64,000 bases of DNA from Comamonadaceae bacterium (GTDB lineage Bacteria > Pseudomonadota > Gammaproteobacteria > Burkholderiales > Burkholderiaceae_C). The stretch is from the NCBI GenBank assembly GCA_947479935.1, contig CANKBG010000001.1:1-64000 (forward strand). The letters run 5' to 3'. A model generated the notes under the pieces. It was not told the DNA's origin. It made no database searches and saw only the letters and a list, made by a program, of their open reading frames with translations. The translations under genes and the position numbers were made by a program. Positions 35,525 through 44,411 of the stretch are shown here, piece after piece (within the stretch, counting starts at the first letter, position 1; each line of letters starts with the position of its first letter).

Positions 35525-35953
35525 ATGTCAGATAAAAAATTTGGGCTTCAGCCTTGGCACTTGTATTTAGCCTTGTTGCTCGTTGGGACAATGTCGTTTC
35601 CTAATGTTGCTTTGAGTTTTTTTGGAAAAGATGACGCGATTGAAGTGCCGTTAACTAAACCTGAACTACAAAAAATCAATGTGAATGCGGGCTGGGCTAA
35701 GGGCGAGGATCAAACCTTGATCTTTGAATTGCACAACGGCTTGAAAGGCCCAATTCAGTGCGGTGCTGCCAACGTTGAATTGAACGATGGCAAAAAGGTG
35801 GGGAAGGTTTTTGTGCCTAAGTTTGCAATTCCTGGCAATGCCACAAGAAATGCAAGTATGAGTGTGGTCAAAGGCACGATGAAATCTTATGCCTTGACCT
35901 GTTCATGCTTTAAGCTCAAAGGTTCTGATGAGTGTGTGAACCCGCTTAATTAA
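35525..35953 (+). CDS. Uncharacterised exported or membrane-anchored protein
   Basis: A 142-residue protein that I do not recognise. It starts with a short basic region and a hydrophobic segment (WHLYLALLLVGTM), so it is anchored or secreted. The remainder is a probable small beta-sandwich-like domain with four Cys residues (QCG, TCSCFK, DEC) that could form disulfides in the periplasm. It follows the porin terminator by 29 bases and ends shortly before a convergent gene, so it seems to be a single-gene unit. No function is assigned. Confidence 0.6.
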   Translation: MSDKKFGLQPWHLYLALLLVGTMSFPNVALSFFGKDDAIEVPLTKPELQKINVNAGWAKGEDQTLIFELHNGLKGPIQCGAANVELNDGKKVGKVFVPKFAIPGNATRNASMSVVKGTMKSYALTCSCFKLKGSDECVNPLN

Positions 35954-35976
35954 CGGGTCTTGCGCTAATGACTTGG

Positions 35977-36864
35977 TTAAAACTCGACGGTTTGGCCTTC
36001 GGTCATCACGATGATTTTGGTGCTGGAGCCTTTCATGGCTTCAATGAATTCAGCAGCAGTGCCCTTGGTTAAAGGGTTGGAGCCGTAGTGCATGGGGATC
36101 ACTGTCTTGGCTGGAATCCAGCTCTTCATACCGAAAGCTGCATCTTCAGGGTCCATGGTGAAATTGCCGCCGATGGGAATTAAAATCAAATCTGGTTTGT
36201 AGCGGTCATAAATGAACTTCATGTCACCAAACAAGCCGGTATCACCCATGTGCCAAATTTTGAAGCCGTTTTCCATTTGGATAATGTAGCCAACGGCCTC
36301 ACCAGCGGGGTGTGATTCATTTTTGCCTGTAGCAGGGTTGTTGTGAACCAAAAGTGAAGAGTGCTCAGCTTGTACGGCTGTTACCTTAATGCCTGGCAAG
36401 GGGGTCACGTGGCCAGTTTTGTTAAAGCGGTGGCCTAAGTTGGCTGGCAATACGCCCAAAGTGATCAAGGGTGTCACCATGTCGGCTGGCCCGTACAAAA
36501 TGGTATTTTGAGCTTTGGCAATGGCCGGTGCATCACCGATGTGATCGACGTGTGCGTGAGTGACCAACAATAAATCGACTTTGCCGATGGCTCCGATGTC
36601 TGTCTTGTAGGGCGCGGGTGTTTTGGGGCCACCGGTGAGCCAGGGATCGATAATGATGGTTTTGCCACCGGGAGTTTTGATTTTGAAGCCAGCTTGGCCA
36701 AACCAATACAGCTCGGTTTTGCCAGTGGTTCCTTGGGCTTGAACTGGTGCGTGTAGGCTAGCTGCACCCAGACCCAAGGTTAAAGTTAAAGCCAAGCTGA
36801 CACCTGCAGTCAGGCTGCGGCTAGCTTTTGCGGCTAAATTGAAAGATTGTTGAAAGGGAAACAT
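35977..36864 (-). CDS. Periplasmic metal-dependent hydrolase, metallo-beta-lactamase fold
   Basis: A 295-residue protein of the UPF0173/UlaG-like metallo-beta-lactamase group. A signal-peptide-like N-terminus of ~43 residues (ending VQAQ) precedes the domain, which begins ELYWFGQAGFKI. Zinc motifs are THAHVDH, the EHSS and GDTGLFGD segments, and PMHYGS. Most UPF0173 proteins are cytoplasmic, so the export signal is a notable difference. The substrate is unknown. Confidence 0.82.
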   Translation of the reverse strand: MFPFQQSFNLAAKASRSLTAGVSLALTLTLGLGAASLHAPVQAQGTTGKTELYWFGQAGFKIKTPGGKTIIIDPWLTGGPKTPAPYKTDIGAIGKVDLLLVTHAHVDHIGDAPAIAKAQNTILYGPADMVTPLITLGVLPANLGHRFNKTGHVTPLPGIKVTAVQAEHSSLLVHNNPATGKNESHPAGEAVGYIIQMENGFKIWHMGDTGLFGDMKFIYDRYKPDLILIPIGGNFTMDPEDAAFGMKSWIPAKTVIPMHYGSNPLTKGTAAEFIEAMKGSSTKIIVMTEGQTVEF

Positions 36865-37011
36865 GGATTCTCCAGAAATGGTGATTGCATGCTAATTGGG
36901 TTTTGAGAACTGAACACTAGGGTTTTTCATAAGGGGTTAGAAAAACTCTCAGGTGATTGCGGTGAATAATGGTTGCCCTATTAATTGTTAATTTACCTCT
37001 AGGAATGTTTC

Positions 37012-37827
37012 ATGAAAACCACTTGCCGCTTCATCTTGCTTTCCTTGACTGCCGTTTTAAACTTCACATTGCCTATGACTTCTTCTCACGCTCAAACACC
37101 TTCAGCGTTGGCTCAGGCATTTGCGCCTACGGGTACTTTGCGGGCTTCTATCAATTTTGGCAACCCTATTCTGGCCAACAAAGATGCCAACGGCCAGCCG
37201 GTGGGGGTGTCGATTGATTTGGCTACCGAACTGGCCAAGCGCTTAAATGTGCCGCTCAGTTTGGTGGTGTTTGATGCTGCGGGTAAATCGGTCGATGCAG
37301 TAACTCAAGAAAAAGCTGACTTTGGATTTTTTGCCATCGACCCCGTTCGCGGGCAAGGCATTTCTTTCACGGGGGCTTATGTGCTCATTGAAGGCAGCTA
37401 CTTGGTTCAAAACAATTCACCGCTGACAAGCAATGAGCAAGTGGACAAGAAGGGCATCCGAATTGCCGTGGGCAAGGGCAGTGCCTATGACTTGTTTCTG
37501 ACGCGTGAAATTAAAAATGCAGAACTTCAACGCGCACCCACATCGCCCACCACGGTTGACTTTTTCTTGACTGAAAAATTAGAAGTTGCGGCGGGCGTGA
37601 AACAGCAACTTGAAATGGATGCCAAGCGACTGCCAAATCTGCGTTTGTTGCCGGGGCGTTTCATGGTCATTGAGCAAGCCATGGGGTTGCCTAAAACGCG
37701 AAGCCCAGAAGCGCAGGCTTATTTGAAAAAGTTTGTCGAAGAAATGAAGTCATCTGGTTTTGTGGCGCAGTCCTTAATGCGACACAAAATTGAAGGCGCA
37801 GCCGTTGCACCTGCAACGCCTCTTTGA
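37012..37827 (+). CDS. Periplasmic solute-binding protein, family 3 type
   Basis: A 271-residue SBP_bac_3-like receptor with an N-terminal signal peptide (hydrophobic core, cleavage near SHA-Q around residue 27). Fold marks are LRASINFGNPILANKDANG, the GVSIDLATELAKRLNVPL helix, EKADFGFFAIDP and IAVGKGSAYDLFL. Family members bind amino acids or other small polar solutes for ABC importers, but no permease or ATPase gene is beside it, so it is an orphan receptor here. The ligand is unknown. Confidence 0.82.
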   Translation: MKTTCRFILLSLTAVLNFTLPMTSSHAQTPSALAQAFAPTGTLRASINFGNPILANKDANGQPVGVSIDLATELAKRLNVPLSLVVFDAAGKSVDAVTQEKADFGFFAIDPVRGQGISFTGAYVLIEGSYLVQNNSPLTSNEQVDKKGIRIAVGKGSAYDLFLTREIKNAELQRAPTSPTTVDFFLTEKLEVAAGVKQQLEMDAKRLPNLRLLPGRFMVIEQAMGLPKTRSPEAQAYLKKFVEEMKSSGFVAQSLMRHKIEGAAVAPATPL

Positions 37828-37845
37828 ATTTTCAATCTAGCAGTC

Positions 37846-38604
37846 TTAGTCCAAATAAAACGCACGTAGCTTATCCAAAGCAGCGGGTGTTAGTCCTAGC
37901 TTGTTTGTCATGTAGTTTTCAATGCTGCCGTGTTGAGTATGTATGACTTCCAGCGAGGCTTGCAAAAAGCTTTCTTGCACTTCCCAAACAATTTTCAACA
38001 CATCGGGTGACAAAGTGGTGACCCCTGTGCTGTTGCGCTTGTAAAGTTGGTTGGTGAGTAAATAATCTTTCCAGATGTCTTCTTCGGAAACACCTAAAGC
38101 ACTGAGTACCAAAGCTGCGGCCAGTCCGGTTCTGTCTTTTCCTGCGGTGCAATGAAAAAGTAGCGGCTCTGGTTTGTCAAGTAAGTGCTCAAAGAGTTGT
38201 GCAAACCGATGAGAGTCAGAGCGAACAAAATCGCGGTAGGTGGTTTGCATGGCGTCTAAAGCATCTGCCGCACTGAGAGGCCTGCCCGTGAGGTGCTGGG
38301 CTTGCAGTCTTTGAACCACAGTGGGTTCAATGCTCAGACTATGGCGTGAAATGGTCGGCCAATCATAAGACTGCGCCGCACTTTCTTGAACACCCCTAAA
38401 GTCGAAAGCTCTGTCAACTCCCAAGCTTTTCAGTTTGTCTAAGTCTTCAGGTTCTAAAAACGCCAAGTGATCCGACCGAAATATCTTGCGCCATTTCACG
38501 GCGCGCCCACCGTGCCCCTTGTAGCCACCCACATCTCGGAAATTGCTGGCCCCCTTAAGTGGAATGTGGCGTTGTGATAGGTCGATTGTGCTGTGCGTCA
38601 TCAT
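37846..38604 (-). CDS. Tyrosine/dual-specificity-type protein phosphatase
   Basis: A 252-residue phosphatase with the Cys-X5-Arg active site in HCTAGKDRTG and an early GASNFRDVGGY segment, marks of the PTP family related to bacterial SptP-like and Tyr_phosphatase3 (DUF442-like) enzymes. I placed the start at the ATG pair 38604/38601, which begins 4 bases after the stop of the vWA gene, so it is the last gene of the protease-MoxR-DUF58-vWA operon. Upstream in-frame codons read into the vWA gene and are not used. Its substrate is unknown: phosphoprotein or phosphoinositide-like compounds are both possible for the family. Confidence 0.8.
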   Translation of the reverse strand: MMTHSTIDLSQRHIPLKGASNFRDVGGYKGHGGRAVKWRKIFRSDHLAFLEPEDLDKLKSLGVDRAFDFRGVQESAAQSYDWPTISRHSLSIEPTVVQRLQAQHLTGRPLSAADALDAMQTTYRDFVRSDSHRFAQLFEHLLDKPEPLLFHCTAGKDRTGLAAALVLSALGVSEEDIWKDYLLTNQLYKRNSTGVTTLSPDVLKIVWEVQESFLQASLEVIHTQHGSIENYMTNKLGLTPAALDKLRAFYLD

Positions 38605-38608
38605 GTTG

Positions 38609-39610
38609 TTAAATAATTCGACCGACTTTGGCAAAACTCCGCGTGCAGGCCACCATAATGAGCAGCATGCCCAGCAGGGCAACATAGGAAGTGATCTCAC
38701 TCAAGGCTCGCTTTTCAAATTTCAAGCGATAGCCTAGCGTGTCGTAAATTTTGACCAAGCCCTCTGTGCTGTCGGCCCTGAAATACTCACCCTGAGTAAG
38801 GGCGGCCACTTTCTTTAAGGCTTCTTCTTCTAGTTTGACGCGCATGCTTCGACCTTGAATATGCACCACATCTCCCTCCGCTGTGCCTATGCCTACGGTG
38901 TAGACCTTTACTTCGTGTGAGGCTGCAAGCTCTGCCATTTTGAGTAGTTCTGGGCCCATGTTACTTTGGCCGTCACTCATGAGGACGATGGCCATGTTGC
39001 GGCCTCTGCTGGCGGACGCTTCAGATTCTTTGGCCTTGGCGTTTTTGTCATCTAGGGACTTGCCTAAGTTGGCTGGCTTTTTGGGTCCACTGCCATCCGC
39101 AGATTCATTGATGATTTTTTGAGCGTCAATGCCAGCGCCTGGCAATAAGGCTTCTAATGAAATAAGCAAACCTGAGCCAAGTGCTGACCCATATTGCAAG
39201 GGTAAGTTTTCCAGCGCTTTGCGAAGTGCTTCTTTTTCTTCGGTAGGAGATTGGGCCAATGCCGCAGTACCAGCCACCGTGACCAATCCCACACGCAAAC
39301 GCGGTGGTTTGTTGTCAATGAACTTTTGTGCTGCCTCTTGTGCCGCCTCAATGCGCGACGGCTTTAAATCTTTCGCGCGCATACTGCCTGAGGTGTCCAG
39401 TGCCAACATCACGGTGGCCTCTCTCAGGGGCGTCATCAAGACTGTTTGCGGTCTTGCCATCGCAATACAAAGCAAACACATACCGAGGCTTAAAACAATA
39501 GGTGGAAAGCGTCGAGTTTGGTAAGCATAAGCCATTCCGAAGACTGCAATGAGCAGACTTGTGTATAAAAGCAGAGGCCACAAAAAAGTAACAGAACTCA
39601 GGTCAGGCAC
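38609..39610 (-). CDS. vWA-domain membrane protein, BatA/BatB-like
   Basis: A 333-residue protein with two N-terminal membrane segments, a vWA domain with an intact metal site (LDTSGSMRAKD, DxSxS), VLMSDGQSNMG later in the domain, and a C-terminal membrane segment. This is the BatA layout. It overlaps the DUF58 gene by 8 bases. MoxR-DUF58-vWA sets are thought to act as chaperone-like systems at the membrane for folding or metal loading of client proteins; no client is identifiable here. Confidence 0.85.
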   Translation of the reverse strand: MPDLSSVTFLWPLLLYTSLLIAVFGMAYAYQTRRFPPIVLSLGMCLLCIAMARPQTVLMTPLREATVMLALDTSGSMRAKDLKPSRIEAAQEAAQKFIDNKPPRLRVGLVTVAGTAALAQSPTEEKEALRKALENLPLQYGSALGSGLLISLEALLPGAGIDAQKIINESADGSGPKKPANLGKSLDDKNAKAKESEASASRGRNMAIVLMSDGQSNMGPELLKMAELAASHEVKVYTVGIGTAEGDVVHIQGRSMRVKLEEEALKKVAALTQGEYFRADSTEGLVKIYDTLGYRLKFEKRALSEITSYVALLGMLLIMVACTRSFAKVGRII

Positions 39611-40505
39611 GCCAGAGCCTCCTTTTTCTTAACTCAGAAAATCTGAGTAAAGCAGCGGCAATATCTTCATTCGTAGACAGCTCAAATGCATCGACGCCAG
39701 CTTTGGCAAAAGTTGATTGCAGTTGTGCTTCTCTTTCTTCTACCAGTTTGGCATAGCGCTTTCTAAATTGAGGATGGGCCGTATCTAGCAGTAATTGCTC
39801 TGAAGTTTCAGAGTCTTGTAATAGCATGAGACCCGCTTTCGGTAAATTCATTTCGATGGGGTCGTACAACCTGACAGCCACCGCGTCGTGCCTTTTCCCT
39901 AATTGCGCCAACTCCTTGGCCCAATCAAAATCTCCCATAAAGTCAGAAACGACAAAGACGCAAGATCTTCTTTTCAGCAAGCCGTTAGCGCGCGTGAGCC
40001 ATTGGTTTAAGTCTGTTCTGTGAGGCGTTTTGGAGATGCTGGTATTCATGGCGGTGTGCAATACATGCAACAGGTGCCGACGCCCCATTCTTGCAGGAAT
40101 ATATTTAAAGCCTGCAATTTCAATGGGGCTTAAGATGAGCGCGCCAATGCGATTGCCACGTTGCATCAGTAATTTGGCCATGACACCTACAAAGGCCATC
40201 ATGACGTCGCGTTTGCTTTGACCTTCGCTGCCAAAATCCATCGAGCCACTCAGGTCTAACAAAAACCAAGCACTGATTTCCCGATCTTCTTGGTGCTCTC
40301 TCACGTAGGGGGTCTGCATCCGTGCAGTCACGTTCCAATCGATGTGCCGAACATCATCATGCGTTTGATATTCGCGCAAGTCGGCCAATTCCAAACCTGC
40401 ACCTCTGAACAAGGTTTGATGGTCTCCTTGAAGCAAGCCATCGAGTCGACGTAGTACCGTCCACTCAAGTTGCTGCAGCAAAGCTTCAGCGGACATGCGA
40501 CTCAA
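39603..40505 (-). CDS. DUF58 domain-containing protein
   Basis: A 300-residue soluble DUF58 protein. The signature is ADLREYQTHDDVRHIDWNVTAR followed by YVREHQEDREIS and a degenerate vWA-like core with LLDLSGSMDFGS. It overlaps the MoxR gene upstream by 20 bases and the vWA gene downstream by 8 bases, so the set is tightly coupled. It is a usual partner of MoxR AAA+ ATPases; its precise role is not established. Confidence 0.9.
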   Translation of the reverse strand: MSRMSAEALLQQLEWTVLRRLDGLLQGDHQTLFRGAGLELADLREYQTHDDVRHIDWNVTARMQTPYVREHQEDREISAWFLLDLSGSMDFGSEGQSKRDVMMAFVGVMAKLLMQRGNRIGALILSPIEIAGFKYIPARMGRRHLLHVLHTAMNTSISKTPHRTDLNQWLTRANGLLKRRSCVFVVSDFMGDFDWAKELAQLGKRHDAVAVRLYDPIEMNLPKAGLMLLQDSETSEQLLLDTAHPQFRKRYAKLVEEREAQLQSTFAKAGVDAFELSTNEDIAAALLRFSELRKRRLWRA

Positions 40506-41523
40506 GCGGTTTGTCTGGCATGGGCACGGCTTTCATCACTTCTTTGATGATGGCATCTGCTGTTTGTCCCTCTGCCAACGCTGTGTAGGAAAGTACAAGG
40601 CGATGCCTGAGAACATCGGGTACCAAATCGGCTACATCCTCGGGCAGTGCGTAATCTCTGCCGCGCATTAAGGCCAAGGCACGCGCACCTTCGATTAAGC
40701 CAATGCTGGCCCTGGGACTGGCACCAAAACTGATCAAACCTTGAAGTTTTTCAAGTCCATAACGTGCTGGAAAGCGAGTGGCCGATATCAATTTCACGGC
40801 GTAATGCACAAGGCTGGGATCGACATAGCAATGCCTGCATTGAGCTTGCAGTGTTTTTAGCTCATCGGGCGTGACAACGCCTGTTACTTGTGCACCGCCA
40901 GAAATGACACGTTGAACAATGACAAACTCGTCATCTTCAGTGGGGTAGTCGATGAGGACTTTCATCATGAAACGATCAACCTGTGCCTCAGGCAGTGGGT
41001 ACGTGCCTTCAGTTTCAATCGGGTTTTGAGTGGCCATGACCAAGAAAGGCGTGGGCACCCGATGTGTTTGCCCCGCAATGGTGACTTGCCGTTCCTGCAT
41101 CACTTCAAGGAGCGCACTTTGCACCTTAGCGGGTGCGCGATTAATTTCGTCTGCCAACAACAGATTGGTAAATACGGGTCCTAAAACAGTGCTGAATTCG
41201 CTGGTCTGTTGGTTGAATATGCGTGTGCCAACGAGATCTGCGGGAAGCAGATCGGGCGTGAATTGAATCCTGCTGAACTGACCAGTCAATGTTTTGGCGA
41301 GTGTGTTGACGGTCAAGGTTTTTGCAAGACCAGGGACGCCTTCAATGAGCAAGTGACCCTGCGCCAACAAAGCAATGAGTACACGTTCAAGAAAAATATC
41401 TTGACCCACTACCACGCGCTTCACTTCGTAAAGTATGCGTTGCATGAGCGCTGCTGCTTCGGCAGGATCTTTCAGATGCGTTGCGTTACTTTGACCTCGC
41501 CAAGCTTCATTCAACTGAGTCAT
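40486..41523 (-). CDS. MoxR-family AAA+ ATPase
   Basis: A 345-residue AAA+ protein of the MoxR class. Walker A GVPGLAKT, Walker B LLADEINRAPAK, sensor 1 ATQNPIETEGTYPLPEAQ, and a C-terminal helical lid with GASPRAS. Such ATPases work with DUF58 and vWA proteins, here encoded immediately downstream. The protease gene lies 18 bases upstream in the same direction. Confidence 0.93.
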   Translation of the reverse strand: MTQLNEAWRGQSNATHLKDPAEAAALMQRILYEVKRVVVGQDIFLERVLIALLAQGHLLIEGVPGLAKTLTVNTLAKTLTGQFSRIQFTPDLLPADLVGTRIFNQQTSEFSTVLGPVFTNLLLADEINRAPAKVQSALLEVMQERQVTIAGQTHRVPTPFLVMATQNPIETEGTYPLPEAQVDRFMMKVLIDYPTEDDEFVIVQRVISGGAQVTGVVTPDELKTLQAQCRHCYVDPSLVHYAVKLISATRFPARYGLEKLQGLISFGASPRASIGLIEGARALALMRGRDYALPEDVADLVPDVLRHRLVLSYTALAEGQTADAIIKEVMKAVPMPDKPLESHVR

Positions 41524-41541
41524 TTGTTTCCCTCCAAAAAT

Positions 41542-42441
41542 TTAAAAAGGCGGTAGCCCCACCGCACTGCCAGCACTTTCAATGGTGGTGGCAAAGCCAA
41601 TGCCTATGAATGTTCTGGCGGAGCTAGGGTTGAGAATGGCCGTGACAATGCCAATCACCTCTCCCGACATGTTGACCAAGGGGCCACCAGAGTTGCCAGG
41701 ATTTGCCGCGGCGTCAAATTGAATCAAACCTGTCAGCATCTGTTGGCCATCGGGCGATTTGAACTGTCGATTTAAGCCTGAGACGACGCCAGCGGAAACG
41801 GAGGGACCAATGCCAAATGGGAATCCCACCGCCACAACGTTGTCACCTGGCACAAGTTGCTGACTAGATCCTAAAACGGCGGGCTCAAGGTCGTCTGGAA
41901 TTTTTTGAGGTTTGATCACTGCCAAATCTTTGTCGGGCTGCACCGCAATGACCTGTGCTTCAGCTTCGGTGCCATCAAAAAATGTCACTGTTAGACGCTT
42001 GGCGCCAGCAATCACGTGAAAGTTGGTCAAGATGGTGCCGTCGTCTTTAATGACCACACCCGTTCCCACACCACTTTCTTTGTCTTTGTCCTTGTTCTTG
42101 GGGTCTTCGACATAGGACTGCACATGCACCACTGCGCCCTGAACTGAGGCTGCTGCTTTGGCAGTCTGTGAAGGAAGATCTTTGGTTTGCAAAGTGTGCA
42201 AGACAGCACCGTCAATGTCGCGCTGCGTGAGACTTTTGGGCAAAGGGTTGAGAAAAAGAAAAATGCCCACCAAGACCAAACTCAAGATGACGCCCAAAAG
42301 GAAGACAGCCGCAAAATCCCAACGAAGCAAGGAATTCAAAGTGGGGCGTATAGGGGGCAGGGTCGTGGTTTGTTCCGCAGCGTCGTGCGTACTCGAACCC
42401 TCGGTTCGCGGGCTTTTGCTAAAAACCGCTTCTCTTTTCAT
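41542..42441 (-). CDS. Membrane-anchored trypsin-like serine protease, HtrA-like without PDZ
   Basis: A 299-residue protein with a cytoplasmic N-terminus, one membrane segment (FAAVFLLGVILSLVLVGIF, about residues 45-65) and a periplasmic S1C-type protease domain. The catalytic triad is visible: His in LTNFHVIAG, Asp in PDKDLAVIK, Ser in NPGNSGGPLV. DegP/DegS proteins carry one or two PDZ domains after the protease; here the protein ends right after it, so there is none. A short acidic/lysine-rich insert (NKDKDKE) sits before the domain. It precedes moxR by 18 bases and diverges from the second vWA gene, suggesting quality control linked to that system. Confidence 0.85.
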   Translation of the reverse strand: MKREAVFSKSPRTEGSSTHDAAEQTTTLPPIRPTLNSLLRWDFAAVFLLGVILSLVLVGIFLFLNPLPKSLTQRDIDGAVLHTLQTKDLPSQTAKAAASVQGAVVHVQSYVEDPKNKDKDKESGVGTGVVIKDDGTILTNFHVIAGAKRLTVTFFDGTEAEAQVIAVQPDKDLAVIKPQKIPDDLEPAVLGSSQQLVPGDNVVAVGFPFGIGPSVSAGVVSGLNRQFKSPDGQQMLTGLIQFDAAANPGNSGGPLVNMSGEVIGIVTAILNPSSARTFIGIGFATTIESAGSAVGLPPF

Positions 42442-42503
42442 TAAATAACCTTAACATAGGCTTCAATGTTAAATTGGCGGGACTTGCGAAAACCCTATTG
42501 GCT

Positions 42504-43601
42504 ATGCAATTTTTACACCCCTCCATGTTGTGGTCGCTTTTGCTGCTTCCACTGTTGTTTGCCGGATACTTGTGGCTTTTAAGGCGAAAGCGCCAGCAGG
42601 TGCTGGCCTTTTCGGCCGTGTCCTGGATCTTGCGAAACATGGACATCCCCTCACCCTGGCGGCGCCATGTCCCACCCGCACTGATCGGTGCTGCTGTGGC
42701 CCTTTTGTTGTTTGCCAGTGCGCGGCCGATGGCCCGGGTGACTTTGCCAGCCGATTACATGACACTCATCATGGCCATGGATGTGTCGCGCAGTATGTTG
42801 GCCGAGGATGTGGAGCCTAGCCGGATCAAGGCGGCGCAGAAGGCTGCGAAGGAATTTTTACAAGATTTGCCTCGAAATATTCGGGTGGGTATCGTTTCTT
42901 TTGCGGGCAATGCGCAGGTAGTGCAGCATGTGTCGCAGGACAAAGAAGATTTGGTTTCTGCCATTGATCGATTTCAGTTGCAACGCGGTACGGCCACTGG
43001 CAGTGGTTTGTTATTGGCTTTGAGCGTCCTTCGCCCCGAAGCCGCAATTGATTTAGAGTCCGTACTTTACAACCCCAACCCCTTTGGCTACAGCGACTCG
43101 GGAAATCAAGCGCAGGCAGGGGGCGCCAAAAGTTTAGACACCAAGCCTGCGCCTCAAGCGCGTCCCCCTGAGCCGCCCGGTTCCTACAAAGGCGGTGCCA
43201 TCGTGTTGCTTTCGGATGGTCGTCGAACCACAGGCCCTGATCCATTGATAGCTGCCAAGAGGGCGGCCGATTTAGGGGTTCGGGTTTATACGGTGGGCTT
43301 CGGTACCCCCAATGGTTTTATTCCTGGATACGAAGGCTATTCCTTTTTCACACAAGTTGATGAGGAGGCCCTTAAAGGAATTGCCAAAATCACCGAGGCC
43401 GATTATTTCAAAGCAGGTTCAGCGGAAGATTTGAAGCAGGTGTACAAGCATCTGTCGACACAATTCACGATGGAGAAGCGCGACACAGAAATCACAGCTT
43501 TGTTGTCAGGGTTGGCATTGGTGTTTGTTTTTCTTGCGCTTTTGCTGTCGTCGCTTTGGTTCAAAATAGCCCCTCAGAATTCTTTTAAATCTTCACCCTA
43601 G
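42504..43601 (+). CDS. Second vWA-domain membrane protein, BatA-like
   Basis: A 365-residue protein from ATG 42504; an upstream in-frame TTG at 42474 is unlikely. It shows the BatA layout: N-terminal FLHPSMLWSLLLLP membrane segment, second segment, vWA domain with intact MIDAS (MDVSRSMLAED), LLSDGRRTTGPDP, and a C-terminal membrane segment. A low-complexity Ala/Gln/Pro-rich stretch (residues ~205-230) interrupts the vWA domain. It is a paralogue of the 38609-39610 gene but on the other strand, divergent from the protease-MoxR operon, with 62 bases between starts. Confidence 0.82.
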   Translation: MQFLHPSMLWSLLLLPLLFAGYLWLLRRKRQQVLAFSAVSWILRNMDIPSPWRRHVPPALIGAAVALLLFASARPMARVTLPADYMTLIMAMDVSRSMLAEDVEPSRIKAAQKAAKEFLQDLPRNIRVGIVSFAGNAQVVQHVSQDKEDLVSAIDRFQLQRGTATGSGLLLALSVLRPEAAIDLESVLYNPNPFGYSDSGNQAQAGGAKSLDTKPAPQARPPEPPGSYKGGAIVLLSDGRRTTGPDPLIAAKRAADLGVRVYTVGFGTPNGFIPGYEGYSFFTQVDEEALKGIAKITEADYFKAGSAEDLKQVYKHLSTQFTMEKRDTEITALLSGLALVFVFLALLLSSLWFKIAPQNSFKSSP

Positions 43602-43603
43602 GC

Positions 43604-44398
43604 ATGGCAATGACCGAAAACGGCATCTTGAAAATTGAGTCCATGAAAAACCGCTGTTCTGAAGAAGAATGGCAAGCTAGGGTCGACTTGGCGGCTTGCT
43701 ATCGATTGGTGAACATCTATGGCATGTCAGACATGATGGCCAATCATGTTTCGTGCAGTGTGCCTGGAGAAGAGAGCGCCTTTTTGATCAATGCATACGG
43801 CATGATGTATGAAGAAATCACGGCATCCAGCCTGATCAAAATTGACATTCATGGCAATATTTTGGACAAGCCAAATTTTGGTGAATTGAATTACGGTATC
43901 AACAAAGCGGGCTATGTCATTCACAGTGCCATTCATGAAGCGCGGCCTGAAGTTAGGTGTGTGATTCACACCCACAGTTGGGCCTCCATGGCGGTTTCAT
44001 CTTTGGAATGTGGACTCTTACCCTTAACGCAAACTGCCATGCGATTTTTAAAAATTGCCTATCACGACTACCAGGGTGTGGTGCTTGACAATGAAGAGAA
44101 GGCATCCTTGCTCAAAGATTTGGGACAGGGCGAGGCTTTGATTCTTCGCAACCACGGCGCCCTCACTGTTGGGAAAAGTGTGGGGGAGGCCTTTAATTGG
44201 ATGCACCGTTTAGAGTTGGCTTGCCACTCTCAGTTGGCCGCCATGGCGTGCAACTCGCCTTTTGTAAAGGTCGCGCCCGAAGTGTTGGAAGAAACTTGGA
44301 ATAACTATCAGCCCAGTACTCGCAGACCCTATGGCCTGATGGAGTGGCCTGCTTTGCTGCGCAAATTAGACCGATTAGATCCAAGCTACAAAACCTAA
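43604..44398 (+). CDS. Class II aldolase/adducin family protein
   Basis: A 264-residue zinc-dependent aldolase-fold protein. The metal His pair lies in VIHTHSWASM, a third His in NHGALTVG, and NHVSCSVPGEES and AYGMMYEEI are the substrate-side loops of the family. Members cleave or decarboxylate sugar phosphates and related compounds, but this subgroup has no settled substrate. It begins 3 bases after the vWA stop and is followed by a D-2-hydroxyacid dehydrogenase gene 14 bases later, so it may act with that enzyme. Confidence 0.8.
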   Translation: MAMTENGILKIESMKNRCSEEEWQARVDLAACYRLVNIYGMSDMMANHVSCSVPGEESAFLINAYGMMYEEITASSLIKIDIHGNILDKPNFGELNYGINKAGYVIHSAIHEARPEVRCVIHTHSWASMAVSSLECGLLPLTQTAMRFLKIAYHDYQGVVLDNEEKASLLKDLGQGEALILRNHGALTVGKSVGEAFNWMHRLELACHSQLAAMACNSPFVKVAPEVLEETWNNYQPSTRRPYGLMEWPALLRKLDRLDPSYKT

Positions 44399-44411
44399 GC
44401 CCTTTGTCCGC

